A stretch of 64,000 bases of DNA. Source: Acidimicrobiia bacterium (GTDB taxonomy: Bacteria > Actinomycetota > Acidimicrobiia > Acidimicrobiales > Bin134). Made by a program: the position numbers and the translations under genes. The notes beneath the pieces are model-generated. The model was given only the letters and a program-made list of their open reading frames with translations, did no database searches and had not been told where the DNA came from. Shown one piece after another: positions 1-10,648 of this stretch. How positions within the stretch are numbered: the first letter of the stretch is position 1; each line of letters begins with the position of its first letter. The stretch covers positions 88,018 to 152,017 of the forward strand of contig VYEX01000002.1 in the NCBI GenBank assembly GCA_009842675.1, in the 5' to 3' direction.

Positions 1-313
1 CGGCCAGTACCGCGCCCACTGCGGCGGCCAGCCATAGTCCCTGCACCGCTTGCTGGGCGGCCCGGTAATGGTCTCCCGCGCCAATCAGCCGCCCCACCGC
101 GGCGGTGGTCCCGTAGGCCAGGAAAATGAACAGCGACAGGGCCCCCAACAGCACTTGCGAGGCCACCGCCAGCCCGCCCAAATGAGGAGTGCCCAAGTGC
201 CCCACCACCGCGGTGTCGGCCAGGGTGTAAAGCGGCTCGGCGATCAGCGCGCCCAGAGCGGGAATCGCCAACCGGGCGATCTCCCGGTCATAGGGCGACT
301 TCCGCAAACCCAT
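1..313 (-). CDS. MATE-family efflux transporter, N-terminal part (runs off the left edge of the window)
   Basis: Reverse strand reads MGLRKSPYDREIARLAIPALGALIAEPLYTLADTAVVGHLGTPHLGGLAVASQVLLGALSLFIFLAYGTTAAVGRLIGAGD..., typical of the MATE/DinF N-terminus. Missing from the ORF track because it has no stop inside the window. Confidence 0.85.
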   Translation of the reverse strand, partial: MGLRKSPYDREIARLAIPALGALIAEPLYTLADTAVVGHLGTPHLGGLAVASQVLLGALSLFIFLAYGTTAAVGRLIGAGDHYRAAQQAVQGLWLAAAVGAVLA

Positions 314-355
314 TTGCCCTCTAATCTGCGCCATCCCACTAGGTAGCCTGTCGCT

Positions 356-2032
356 ATGAGCGACATGAAGCCACGTTCACATGAGGTCACTTCCGGGGCT
401 GAGCGGGCCCCGGCGAGGGCCATGCTGCGGGCGGTGGGCATGACCGACGACGACTGGGACAAGCCCCAGGTGGGGGTGGCGTCGTCGTGGAACGAGGTGA
501 CCCCTTGCAATCTGCCGCTGGACCGCCTGGCCAAGCGGGCCAAGCAGGGCGTGCGCGACGCCGGCGGATTCCCCATCGAGTTCAACACCATTGCCGTGTC
601 CGACGGCATCTCCATGGGCCACGAGGGGATGCGGGCCTCGTTGGTGAGCCGGGAGATCATTACCGACTCGGTGGAGGCAGTTATGCACGCCGAGCGCCTG
701 GACGCTTTCGTCAGTTTCGCGGGTTGCGACAAGTCGCTTCCCGGCATGCTTATGGCCGCCGCCCGGCTCAACCTGCCGTCGGTGTTCGTTTATGGCGGGT
801 CCATCCTCCCCGGACAGCACAACGGCAAGGTGCTCGACATCGTGAGCGTGTTCGAGGCGGTGGGCGCTCACGCGGTGGGCGCCATCGACGATGAGGAGCT
901 CGACGCCATCGAGCGCAACGCGTGTCCCACCGAGGGCTCCTGCGCGGGGATGTTCACGGCCAACACCATGGCGTCGATCGGGGAGGCGCTGGGCATGTCT
1001 CTGCCGGGTAGCGCTTCGGCCGCTGCCGTCGACCGCCGTCGCGACGACTACAGCTATGCCAGCGGCACCGCGGTGATCGGACTGTTGCGAGACAACATCC
1101 GTCCCCGCACCATCATGTCCAAGGGAGCCTTCGAGAACGCCATCGCGGTGACCATGGCCTTGGGTGGATCTACCAACGCAGTGCTGCACCTGCTGGCCAT
1201 CGCCTGGGAGGCCGGTGTGGAGCTGGAGCTCGACGACTTCAACAAGGTGGCGGCCCGGGTTCCCCATTTGGCCGACACCAAGCCCCACGGGCAGTACCAC
1301 ATGGCCGACATCGACCGCATCGGCGGGGTCCCCGTGGTGATGAAGATGCTGCTGGAAGAGGGCCTGCTTCACGGCGATGAGATCACCGTCACGGGCAAGA
1401 CCATGGCCGAGAACCTTGCCCTGCTGGACCCGCCCGGACCGGACGGAGATGTGATTCATGGTCTGGACGACCCGCTTCACGATGTGGGCGGAATAGCAGT
1501 GCTAACCGGTTCTCTGGCCCCCAACGGAGCGGTGCTGAAGGTGGCCGGCATCGACTTCGACCATTTCGAGGGCCGGGCCCGAGTGTTCGATGGGGAAGAC
1601 ACGGCCATGGACGCGGTGCTGAACGGGCGTATCGAGGCTGGCGACATCGTGGTGATCCGCTACGAAGGTCCCAAGGGCGGTCCCGGCATGAGGGAGATGC
1701 TGGCCATTACCGGCGCTATGAAGGGCGCGGGCCGCGGCGGAGACGCTGCCCTGGTTACCGACGGCCGATTCTCGGGGGGCACCCACGGGTTCTGCGTGGG
1801 CCACGTGGCCCCTGAGGCCACCGAAGGCGGGCCGATTGCCCTGGTGGCCGAGGGTGACCGGATTCGAATAGACGTTCGGGACCATTCCATCGACCTTCTG
1901 GTGGACGAGGCCACCCTGGCCGAACGCCAGGCCAACTGGAAGCCGCCTGAACCCCGCTACACCAAAGGCGTGCTGGCCAAATACGCCCGCCTGGCTCAGG
2001 GGGCCGAGAAGGGCGCCATCACTGAGGCCTAG
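356..2032 (+). CDS. ilvD: Dihydroxy-acid dehydratase
   Basis: 558 aa with IlvD/Edd hallmarks ([67 protein letters not shown]). Confidence 0.97.
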   Translation: MSDMKPRSHEVTSGAERAPARAMLRAVGMTDDDWDKPQVGVASSWNEVTPCNLPLDRLAKRAKQGVRDAGGFPIEFNTIAVSDGISMGHEGMRASLVSREIITDSVEAVMHAERLDAFVSFAGCDKSLPGMLMAAARLNLPSVFVYGGSILPGQHNGKVLDIVSVFEAVGAHAVGAIDDEELDAIERNACPTEGSCAGMFTANTMASIGEALGMSLPGSASAAAVDRRRDDYSYASGTAVIGLLRDNIRPRTIMSKGAFENAIAVTMALGGSTNAVLHLLAIAWEAGVELELDDFNKVAARVPHLADTKPHGQYHMADIDRIGGVPVVMKMLLEEGLLHGDEITVTGKTMAENLALLDPPGPDGDVIHGLDDPLHDVGGIAVLTGSLAPNGAVLKVAGIDFDHFEGRARVFDGEDTAMDAVLNGRIEAGDIVVIRYEGPKGGPGMREMLAITGAMKGAGRGGDAALVTDGRFSGGTHGFCVGHVAPEATEGGPIALVAEGDRIRIDVRDHSIDLLVDEATLAERQANWKPPEPRYTKGVLAKYARLAQGAEKGAITEA

Positions 2033-2594
2033 CAGAGCGGCCATACAGATCGGGGTCAGACCAAGCGCCGGTGGCCTCGTCGAAAGCCCGGGCCGCGGGG
2101 GTCATCCACTCCAACCGACCTTGGCGGGCGCCGCTGGAAGACACTTCGACCAGCTCTGGGGCGATGTCCAACTCCGCGCCGCTTGGCACCACGAACGGTG
2201 GTCGAGGAGCGACGGCCAGTTCCAACCCAAGCAGGGATTCCACTGCCCGGTCGCGGGCCTCGACCGAATTCCCGTAGAACGCCGGGTCTTGCACTTGGGC
2301 CCACTTGTCGGCGCCCATCACCACCACGTGATACCCCTGGGCGATGTCGACGAGGAGCTGATGGTCGGTGACCACCACCTCCACGCTGTCGATGCCAGCC
2401 ACCGAAGCCTCCAGCACTGCAATGCGGTCCTCGAACGGGGGGACCACCGTTAGCTCCTTGCCCAGCGCCACTCGCGACACCGCCAGGTCCACCCGCTCGA
2501 GCCCCCGTTGCCGCGCCGCTGCCTGGGCGATGGCCAGGTGGCCGATGGTGGGCGGGTTGAACGAACCGGGATACACCCCAAACCGTCTTGTCAC
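2019..2594 (-). CDS. Nicotinate-nucleotide adenylyltransferase-like nucleotidyltransferase
   Basis: [18 protein letters not shown] (GxFxPxHxGH-type) and VSSSGARQG (SSTxxR-like) motifs. Convergent 14-bp overlap with ilvD. Confidence 0.75.
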   Translation of the reverse strand: MTRRFGVYPGSFNPPTIGHLAIAQAAARQRGLERVDLAVSRVALGKELTVVPPFEDRIAVLEASVAGIDSVEVVVTDHQLLVDIAQGYHVVVMGADKWAQVQDPAFYGNSVEARDRAVESLLGLELAVAPRPPFVVPSGAELDIAPELVEVSSSGARQGRLEWMTPAARAFDEATGAWSDPDLYGRSARPQ

Positions 2595-2617
2595 AAGCAG
2601 GCCCTAGCGTTCATACT
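2588..2617 (+). promoter_or_regulatory. Candidate promoter for the ilvBNC leader
   Basis: TTGTCA-N18-CATACT just upstream of the leader-peptide ATG (2629). Pattern-based only. Confidence 0.4.
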
Positions 2618-2628
2618 GGTGGCATCCT

Positions 2629-2676
2629 ATGAAGCGCCATCCCCACACCGGAGCGATTCTCGTAGTACGCCTTTAG
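2629..2676 (+). CDS. ilvB leader peptide MKRHPHTGAILVVRL*
   Basis: 15-codon ORF with ATT CTC GTA GTA CGC CTT (I-L-V-V-R-L) just before TAG. It lies upstream of ilvB and is followed by stem-loops. Confidence 0.75.
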   Translation: MKRHPHTGAILVVRL

Positions 2677-2742
2677 CGCGCGGTCCCGGCTCGGCCCGGG
2701 GACCGAGCGCTACCGACCTCCCACACTGGGAGGTCTTTCCAT
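2676..2742 (+). promoter_or_regulatory. Transcription attenuator of ilvBNC (competing stems plus terminator-like hairpin)
   Basis: GCGC-G-CGGTCCC...GGGACCG-A-GCGC stem (2676-2710). A mutually exclusive GCTCGG(2689-2694)/CCGAGC(2703-2708) pairing. A perfect 9-bp GACCTCCCA-CAC-TGGGAGGTC hairpin (2715-2735) followed by TTT. Confidence 0.7.
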
Positions 2743-2771
2743 TTGGGAGAAGCCCGAAAGGTTGATCCAAC

Positions 2772-4507
2772 ATGAAAATGAACGGCGGACAAGCCCTTAT
2801 GAAGGCCCTCGAGAACGAGGGCGTGGACATCTTGTTCGGGCTGCCCGGCGGGGCCATCCTGCCGGTGTATGACCCGCTGATCGACTCCTCCATCCGCCAT
2901 GTGCTGGTGCGCCACGAACAGGGCGCCGGCCACATGGCCGAGGGGTACGCCCACGCCACCGGCCGCCCCGGCGTGGCCATGGTCACCTCAGGACCAGCGG
3001 CCACCAACATCGTCACCCCGCTGTGCGATGCCTACATGGACTCCATCCCCATGGTGGTGGTGACCGGCCAGGTTCCCTACGCCGCCATCGGCACCGACGC
3101 ATTCCAAGAATGCGACACCACCGGCATCACCATGTCGGTGACCAAGCACAACTACCTGGTGACCGAGGCGGCCGACATCCCCCAGGTGATCCACGACGCC
3201 TTCTACATCGCCACCACCGGCCGACCCGGACCCGTGCTGGTGGACATCCCCAAAGACATAGTCGACCCCAACAATCCGCGATCGGCGATGGAGTGGTACA
3301 CCCCCGACAGCCACGATCTGCCGGGATACCTCCCCAACATCGCGGGCGACGCCGAGCTCATCCGCCAGGCGGCCAAGCTCATCTGCGAGGCCGAACGCCC
3401 AGTCCTCTATACCGGGGGCGGCATCTTGAAGTCCCGGGGGGCGGAGGCCCTGTTGGAGCTGGCCGAGATGACCGGCATCCACGTGGTCACCACGCTGATG
3501 AACCGGGGAGGCTTCCCCGACGACCATCCGCTGTGTTTGGGCATGCCCGGCATGCACGGCAACTACACCGCGGTCACCGCCATGCAGGAGGCCGACCTGC
3601 TCATTGCGCTGGGCGCCCGCTTCGATGATCGGGTTACCGGCAAAGTGGGCGAGTTTGCCCCCTTGGCCAAGGTCATCCATGTGGATATCGACAGCGCCGA
3701 GTTGGGCAAGGTGCGCCGTCCTGATGTGGCCATCCAGGGCGATTGCCGGGTGGTCACTGAGGAACTGGTCAAGGCGCTCAAGGAGATGGGGGGCAGCGAT
3801 GCTCAGCCCGATCGGAACCAATGGCGGTCCCGGATCAGCGGCTGGCAGGAGCGATTCCCGTTGACCTATGAGCAGTCCAAGGGCGACGAGCTGCTGAAGC
3901 CACAGTACGTGCTGGAACAGCTCAGGGATTCCACCCCCGACGACACCATCGTGGCCTCGGGAGTGGGCCAGCACCAGATGTGGACCAGTCAATATTGGAA
4001 GTTCAACCACCCCTACACCTGGGTTAACTCGGGCGGCTTGGGCACGATGGGGTTCGCCATTCCCGCGGCCATCGGAGCCAAGGCGGGCCGACCGGACCGA
4101 ATGGTGTGGGCCGTGGACGGCGACGGCTGCTTCCAGATGACGGCACAAGAGCTGGTCACTGCGGCCACCGAGGGCTTCCCCATCAAGGTGGCCTTGATCA
4201 ACAATGCCTATTTGGGGATGGTCCGCCAGTGGCAGGAGATGTTCTACGAAGAGCGCTATTCCGAGGTTTACCTGACCCGCGACGTGCCCGACTACAAGAT
4301 GTGGGCCGAAGCGTTGGGCTGCGTTGGCCTAAAGGTGGAGTCGCCCGAGGAGGTTGGCCCGGCCATCGCCCAGGCCAATGAGATCAACGACCAGCCCGTG
4401 GTGGTTGAGTTCCGCTGCGAGGCCGAGGAGAACGTCTTTCCGATGGTTCCAGCGGGCATGTCCAACAGCGACGTTGTGGTCGACCCATCACAGCGAGATC
4501 GACCCCG

Positions 4508-4511
<4 letters not shown>
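2772..4511 (+). CDS. ilvB: Acetolactate synthase large subunit
   Basis: 579 aa ThDP enzyme (GLPGGAILPVYD, RHEQGAGHMAEGYA, GDGCFQMTAQEL...NNAYLGMVRQWQ). Confidence 0.97.
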
Positions 4512-6120
<1,609 letters not shown>

Positions 6121-6141
6121 TCCCCGGGCCAACCTTCGATA

Positions 6142-6157
6142 GCTGCCAAACGGCAGC
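6142..6157 (+). terminator. Hairpin downstream of ilvC (possible operon-end structure)
   Basis: GCTGCC-AAAC-GGCAGC, 6-bp perfect stem in the ilvC/metY-like gap. No clear U-tract. Confidence 0.35.
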
Positions 6158-6205
6158 AATTCATTAGTATCTACCCGGCAACTCCGAAAGGAAGAGAGAA
6201 GAGCC

Positions 6206-7519
6206 GTGAGCGAAAACTGGGGTTTTGAGACCAAGCAGATCCACTCCGGGCAGGAGCCCGATCCGGCCACCGGATCGCGGGCCGTGCCCATCTACCAGAC
6301 CACCTCCTATGTGTTCCGCGACACCGAACACGCCGCTGCGCTGTTCGGGCTGGCCGAGGTGGGCAACATCTACACCCGGATCATGAATCCCACCCAGATG
6401 GTGCTGGAGGCCCGGCTCTCCGCGCTGGAAGGCGGGACTGAGACCGCCATCGGGATCCCCGGGGCGCTGGCCATGGCCTCAGGACAGGCCGCGGAGACGC
6501 TGGCCATCTTGAACCTGGCCGAGTCGGGCGACCATGTGATTTCCTCCGCGTCGCTGTATGGCGGCACCTACAACCTTCTGCACTACACCCTGCCCAAGAT
6601 GGGCATCGAGGTGTCGTTCATCGAGGATCCCGACGACCTGGGTGCTTGGAAGAACGCCACCCAGGAGAACACCAAGGTGCTCTACGCCGAGACCATCGGC
6701 AACCCCAAAAACGACTGCCTCGACATCGAGGGCGTCGCCGCGGTGGGCCACGCCGAGGGCATCCCACTGATGGTGGACAACACGGTGCCGTCTCCCTATC
6801 TGATCCGCCCGCTGGAGCACGGGGCCGACATCGTGGTCCACTCCATGACCAAGTTCATCGGCGGCCACGGCAACTCCATCGGGGGAGTCATCATCGACGG
6901 CGGCACCTTCGACTACGGGGCCAGCGGTCGCTTCCCCAACTTCACCGAGCCCGACCCCAGCTACCACGGCCTGGCTTTCTGGCCGGCATTGGGCAACGGT
7001 TCCTTCATCATCAAGGCCCGGGTGCAACTGCTTCGGGACATCGGTGCGGCCATCTCCCCGCAGAATGCCTTCTACTTCCTCCAAGGGTTGGAGACGCTCA
7101 GCATGCGCATGGAGCGGCACTGCTCCAACGCCAACGCGGTGGTCGACTACTTGGAAGGCCACGACCAGGTGGAGTCGGTGCAATTCGGCGGCCTGTCGTC
7201 CAGCCCGTGGCACGAGCGGATGAATCACTACACCGGCGGCAAGGGCTACGGCTCGGTGCCCGCCTTCCACATCGAGGGTGGACGCGAAGCCGGTGAGAAG
7301 TTTGTGAACGCTCTCACCCTGCACAGCCATGTGGCCAACATCGGCGATGTGCGCAGCCTGGTGATCCACCCGGCGTCCACCACCCACTCCCAGCTCACCG
7401 AGGAAGAGCAGATCAGCACTGGGGTGTACCCCGGACTGGTGCGGCTCTCGGTCGGTTTGGAAACGGTGGACGACATCATCGCCGACTTGGAGCAGGGCTT
7501 CGCAGCTGCCCGCGGCTGA
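6206..7519 (+). CDS. O-acetylhomoserine aminocarboxypropyltransferase/sulfhydrylase (PLP-dependent)
   Basis: [50 protein letters not shown] (PLP lysine), [13 protein letters not shown]. Confidence 0.93.
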   Translation: MSENWGFETKQIHSGQEPDPATGSRAVPIYQTTSYVFRDTEHAAALFGLAEVGNIYTRIMNPTQMVLEARLSALEGGTETAIGIPGALAMASGQAAETLAILNLAESGDHVISSASLYGGTYNLLHYTLPKMGIEVSFIEDPDDLGAWKNATQENTKVLYAETIGNPKNDCLDIEGVAAVGHAEGIPLMVDNTVPSPYLIRPLEHGADIVVHSMTKFIGGHGNSIGGVIIDGGTFDYGASGRFPNFTEPDPSYHGLAFWPALGNGSFIIKARVQLLRDIGAAISPQNAFYFLQGLETLSMRMERHCSNANAVVDYLEGHDQVESVQFGGLSSSPWHERMNHYTGGKGYGSVPAFHIEGGREAGEKFVNALTLHSHVANIGDVRSLVIHPASTTHSQLTEEEQISTGVYPGLVRLSVGLETVDDIIADLEQGFAAARG

Positions 7520-7562
7520 CCCCGCCGCCCGCGCAACCTCTACTTCGTGCGACGATAAAGGC

Positions 7563-9137
7563 GTGCGGCTCGCCCGCTTCGTCAAGTTTGCGACTGCGCC
7601 GTTCGTGCTGACGGTGGCCTTGGCCTTGGTGGTCGCGGGCTGCAAGACCCCCGATCTCCAGGGACCGGTGGTGTCGTCGCCCGAATTGGCCACCCCCACT
7701 CCCACCCCCGAGCCTCAGGACCCGGTGGTGCCCGGACCAACGGCCGAGCCGATCCGTTCCGGGGTTAGCGACGATGTGATTCGTATCGGGGTGATTGCCG
7801 ACAGCAGCACCGGGAACCCGGTTACCGGGGGCAGCGAAGCGGCATGGCTGGCCATGCGGGCCTGGGCCCAAGCGGTGAACAGCAGCGGTGGCCTGGGGGG
7901 CCGGGACGTGGAGGTCGTCCTTTTCGACGCCAATGTGTTCGACCACCGGGCCGCCATTCAGGAGGCCTGCGAAAGCGACATCTTCGCCTTGGTGGGGTCT
8001 TATGCCCTGTTCGACGGCGATGGGGTGGACCTCTTGAACGATGAGTCCTGCCTCCTGCCCGACTTCCCGGCCGCCGCACTAAGCCCGGCTCGGCGGTTTT
8101 CACCAGTGACGTTCGTCTCCAATCCAACATCCAATACCGTTTGGCAGGCCGGTCCAGCCCAGTTCATGAGCGAGCGTTTCCCAGCCGCCGCGGCCGCGGT
8201 GGGCACGGTGGTGCTGGACATGCCGGTGGCGTTCTACCGGGCCCAGCGGGATATCGAGGCAGCCACTGCTGGAGGACTCAACTTTGCCTTTCAGGCCACG
8301 GCCGACGTGATCGACGAGGACTACGACGCGCTGGCCTCAGCCATGTTGGAAGCCCAGGTTCTGGGAATCACCTGGTCGGCCGACAGGAATCGGCTGATGG
8401 AACTGCTCCAGGCCCGGGCCCACCTTTTTGAGCAGCTGCCTACCTTCGATTTCCCTGCGCCCGAGGAGGAGCCCACCACCCTGCCCGACAGGGAGCCTGA
8501 CGACACTTCCGAAGCGGGCTCTGATGAGACGGGCGAAGGAGAGCCCACTGCGGATCCTGAAGTCGAGCCCCAGGAAGGGGAGTCAGAAGAGGAGCCCGCG
8601 GATGGGCCGACCTTCGTCCTCTGCGGCGCCGACTGCTACTCGCAGAGTTGGGCGGCCGAAGTCGCCGAACTGGGGTCGGATCTGTGGGTAAGCATCGGGG
8701 TGCTTCCCTTTGAGGAGCCGGGCGACAACGTCGAGTTGGTGAGGTACGTGCTCTTCTTGAGAGAGGAAGTGGACGAGGAGGCCGAAGTTGACCTGATCGG
8801 CCTGTCCAGCTGGGCGTCTGCGCTGCTGTTCGAAGAAGCGGTCAACCGGGCGATGTTCACCAGCGGTGGGGGACTGACCCGGGAGTTGGTGATCGAGTCG
8901 GCCCGCACCATCACCGAATGGGACGGCCGAGGTTTGCACGGGCCGACCAATCCTGCCGAGGGCATCCCGTCGCCCTGTTTCCTGCTGATGAGCCCCACCC
9001 CAAGTGGCTGGATCCGCCGTCACCCCGCCACCCCGGGCACTATGGATTGCGACCCCGACAACTTGGTGGAGCTGGTGGAATCGGCGACCTTGGGTGTCGA
9101 TCCCAGCCAGCCCAACGCGGACGAGGCGTCGTCCTAG
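7563..9137 (+). CDS. Lipoprotein with periplasmic substrate-binding (PBP1, Leu/Ile/Val-binding-like) fold and acidic low-complexity insert
   Basis: GTG start; lipobox ALVVAGC; VIRIGVIADSSTGNPVTGG...AWAQAVNSSGGLGGRDVEVV. Acidic insert EEEPTTLPDREPDDTSEAGSDETGEGEPTADPEVEPQEGESEEEPADG. Confidence 0.75.
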   Translation: MRLARFVKFATAPFVLTVALALVVAGCKTPDLQGPVVSSPELATPTPTPEPQDPVVPGPTAEPIRSGVSDDVIRIGVIADSSTGNPVTGGSEAAWLAMRAWAQAVNSSGGLGGRDVEVVLFDANVFDHRAAIQEACESDIFALVGSYALFDGDGVDLLNDESCLLPDFPAAALSPARRFSPVTFVSNPTSNTVWQAGPAQFMSERFPAAAAAVGTVVLDMPVAFYRAQRDIEAATAGGLNFAFQATADVIDEDYDALASAMLEAQVLGITWSADRNRLMELLQARAHLFEQLPTFDFPAPEEEPTTLPDREPDDTSEAGSDETGEGEPTADPEVEPQEGESEEEPADGPTFVLCGADCYSQSWAAEVAELGSDLWVSIGVLPFEEPGDNVELVRYVLFLREEVDEEAEVDLIGLSSWASALLFEEAVNRAMFTSGGGLTRELVIESARTITEWDGRGLHGPTNPAEGIPSPCFLLMSPTPSGWIRRHPATPGTMDCDPDNLVELVESATLGVDPSQPNADEASS

Positions 9138-9164
9138 TGGTGTGCCCCCAGGAGCTGACTGATC

Positions 9165-10637
9165 TCAGTTCCCGCTGACGAATTCGCTGTTCTCGGAGTC
9201 CCAGTAGAGCCGGACAAGCGGTGCGTTGTCAGCGCTGTACTTGCCTTCGCCGAGCGAGGCGGAGGTAGTGCCGGTGAGATCGAATGAACCCAGCCCTCGA
9301 GCGGCCTCGAGGAACGATTCTTGGGTGAGCACCGGACCAGCGGCGGTGGCGATGGCAACGAAGAGCTCAACACCACGACATGACCGGATAGTGGGGGGGA
9401 GGTTGTTGGGCCTCGGGTTGGGGACATTGACGTTGACTATGTTGCCGCTGCGGGTTTCATAGTTCTCGACGCATTCTCGAACGCCGGCTTCGCCGGCGTT
9501 GTAATAGTCCTGGAGCGTCGGGAAGCCGTAGGCATACAAGTCGACCTGGCTTGGGTCGTAGCCGAGTTCGACATACCCCGCCTTGCTGACCGAATCGGTG
9601 ATGACCGCCAGATCGCTTCCGGCCCGCTCCACGCCTCCAACCGCTCCGTAGCCAGCAGTATTGAAGGCCAAGACGGCGTCTACACCATCAGCTTCTGCTC
9701 GTTCGATCCAGACGTCGACTTCTGCTTCCCCTGCCGGGACATCACCGGGTGGCGCAGTTCCGGACACCGCTCGGGTCACGGTGCCGCCGGCAGCTTCAAC
9801 CAGCTCCTGCACCGGCCCAAGGAGGGACTCGTCATCGTTCGATGCATGGATCTGGATCTTCCGACCGTCGATCAGCCCATCAGCCTTGGCAGCATTGACG
9901 AGACTGGCGATCCTCTCGATGAGCCCCCCCTGAGTGGTAAAGAGCAGCCCGCCGCTTCGCCCTAGGACGTCGGGTGCCATCTCGGCCGTGTTAACAGCCA
10001 GTACCCCGTACAGCTCGGTGTAGCAGAGCACTCCGTCCCAGAGGACGAAACCCACGAACGCGAAGACTTCCTCGTCTTCGATGAACTCCACGCACACTGC
10101 CTCGATGGCAGAATCGTCGACTGGCGAGTATTGCCCGAACACCGGTACCAACAGTCGCCCATTGACCCCTCCGGCATCGTTGGCCCTGTCGATGGCCGCC
10201 TGCCACTGGGCCTCGTGGTCGCCGTTGTCGATGCCGAATTCGGTGACGTCGACGAATCCGACGCCGATCTTGATCTCAGTCTCGGTGACGCCGCGGTACG
10301 ACGCGGTGAGCACTACTGGCTCGGGCTCGGGCTCCTCGGGGGCTGTCTCTTCAGGCGCAGCCTCTTTGGGCTCGGCGTCTTCGGGTTCAGCGGGTTCGGG
10401 CTCGCCCTCCTCGGGTTCTGGGGCCTGAGGCTCGACCTCGGATTCGGCTTCTTCCGATTCGGTGTCTTGGGGCTCGGGTGCTTCGGGTTCAGCCTCTTCG
10501 GCACTCACCGGTGGGGCATCGCCCCCCGAACCGTCATCGTCGTTGCCTCCGCAAGCTGCCGCCACCAGCGCTAATGCGAGAACCAGAGCCAGAATCCATC
10601 GCCGCATCTTCCTGTCCCCCCGAATCTTGCTGAGCAA
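9165..10637 (-). CDS. ABC transporter substrate-binding lipoprotein (PBP1/LivJ-like) with long Pro-Glu-rich linker
   Basis: Signal and lipobox MRRWILALVLALALVAAACGG. PE-rich linker, then EIKIGVGFVDVTEFGIDNGDHEAQWQAAIDRANDAGGVNGRLL. Start may be the internal Met at MRRW. Confidence 0.8.
   Translation of the reverse strand: MLSKIRGDRKMRRWILALVLALALVAAACGGNDDDGSGGDAPPVSAEEAEPEAPEPQDTESEEAESEVEPQAPEPEEGEPEPAEPEDAEPKEAAPEETAPEEPEPEPVVLTASYRGVTETEIKIGVGFVDVTEFGIDNGDHEAQWQAAIDRANDAGGVNGRLLVPVFGQYSPVDDSAIEAVCVEFIEDEEVFAFVGFVLWDGVLCYTELYGVLAVNTAEMAPDVLGRSGGLLFTTQGGLIERIASLVNAAKADGLIDGRKIQIHASNDDESLLGPVQELVEAAGGTVTRAVSGTAPPGDVPAGEAEVDVWIERAEADGVDAVLAFNTAGYGAVGGVERAGSDLAVITDSVSKAGYVELGYDPSQVDLYAYGFPTLQDYYNAGEAGVRECVENYETRSGNIVNVNVPNPRPNNLPPTIRSCRGVELFVAIATAAGPVLTQESFLEAARGLGSFDLTGTTSASLGEGKYSADNAPLVRLYWDSENSEFVSGN
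10315..10505. repeat. Low-complexity sequence encoding an (E/P/A)-rich lipoprotein tether
   Basis: Repetitive GGCTCGGGCTC/TTCGGGTTC words; translated (-) as AEEAEPEAPEPQDTESEEAESEVEPQAPEPEEGEPEPAEPEDAEPKEAAPEETAPEEPEPEP. Confidence 0.8.
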
Positions 10638-10648
10638 AGGGTAGTCAA

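Noticed and set aside
377-1480. 367-aa minus-strand ORF antisense to ilvD (likewise 2988..4148 antisense to ilvB, and 6479..7705 antisense to the sulfhydrylase gene)
   Set aside because: Shadow ORFs produced by high GC3; composition is His/Gly/Arg-rich and no family motifs are visible. The sense genes are unambiguous.
9480-9500. Perfect 9-bp hairpin AACGCCGGC-TTC-GCCGGCGTT
   Set aside because: Lies inside the coding sequence and encodes N-A-G-E-A-G-V; most simply a codon-level coincidence in a GC-rich gene.
10315-10505. Repetitive DNA as a possible CRISPR or satellite array
   Set aside because: In frame and fully explained by a Pro-Glu-Ala-rich protein linker; no regular repeat/spacer structure.
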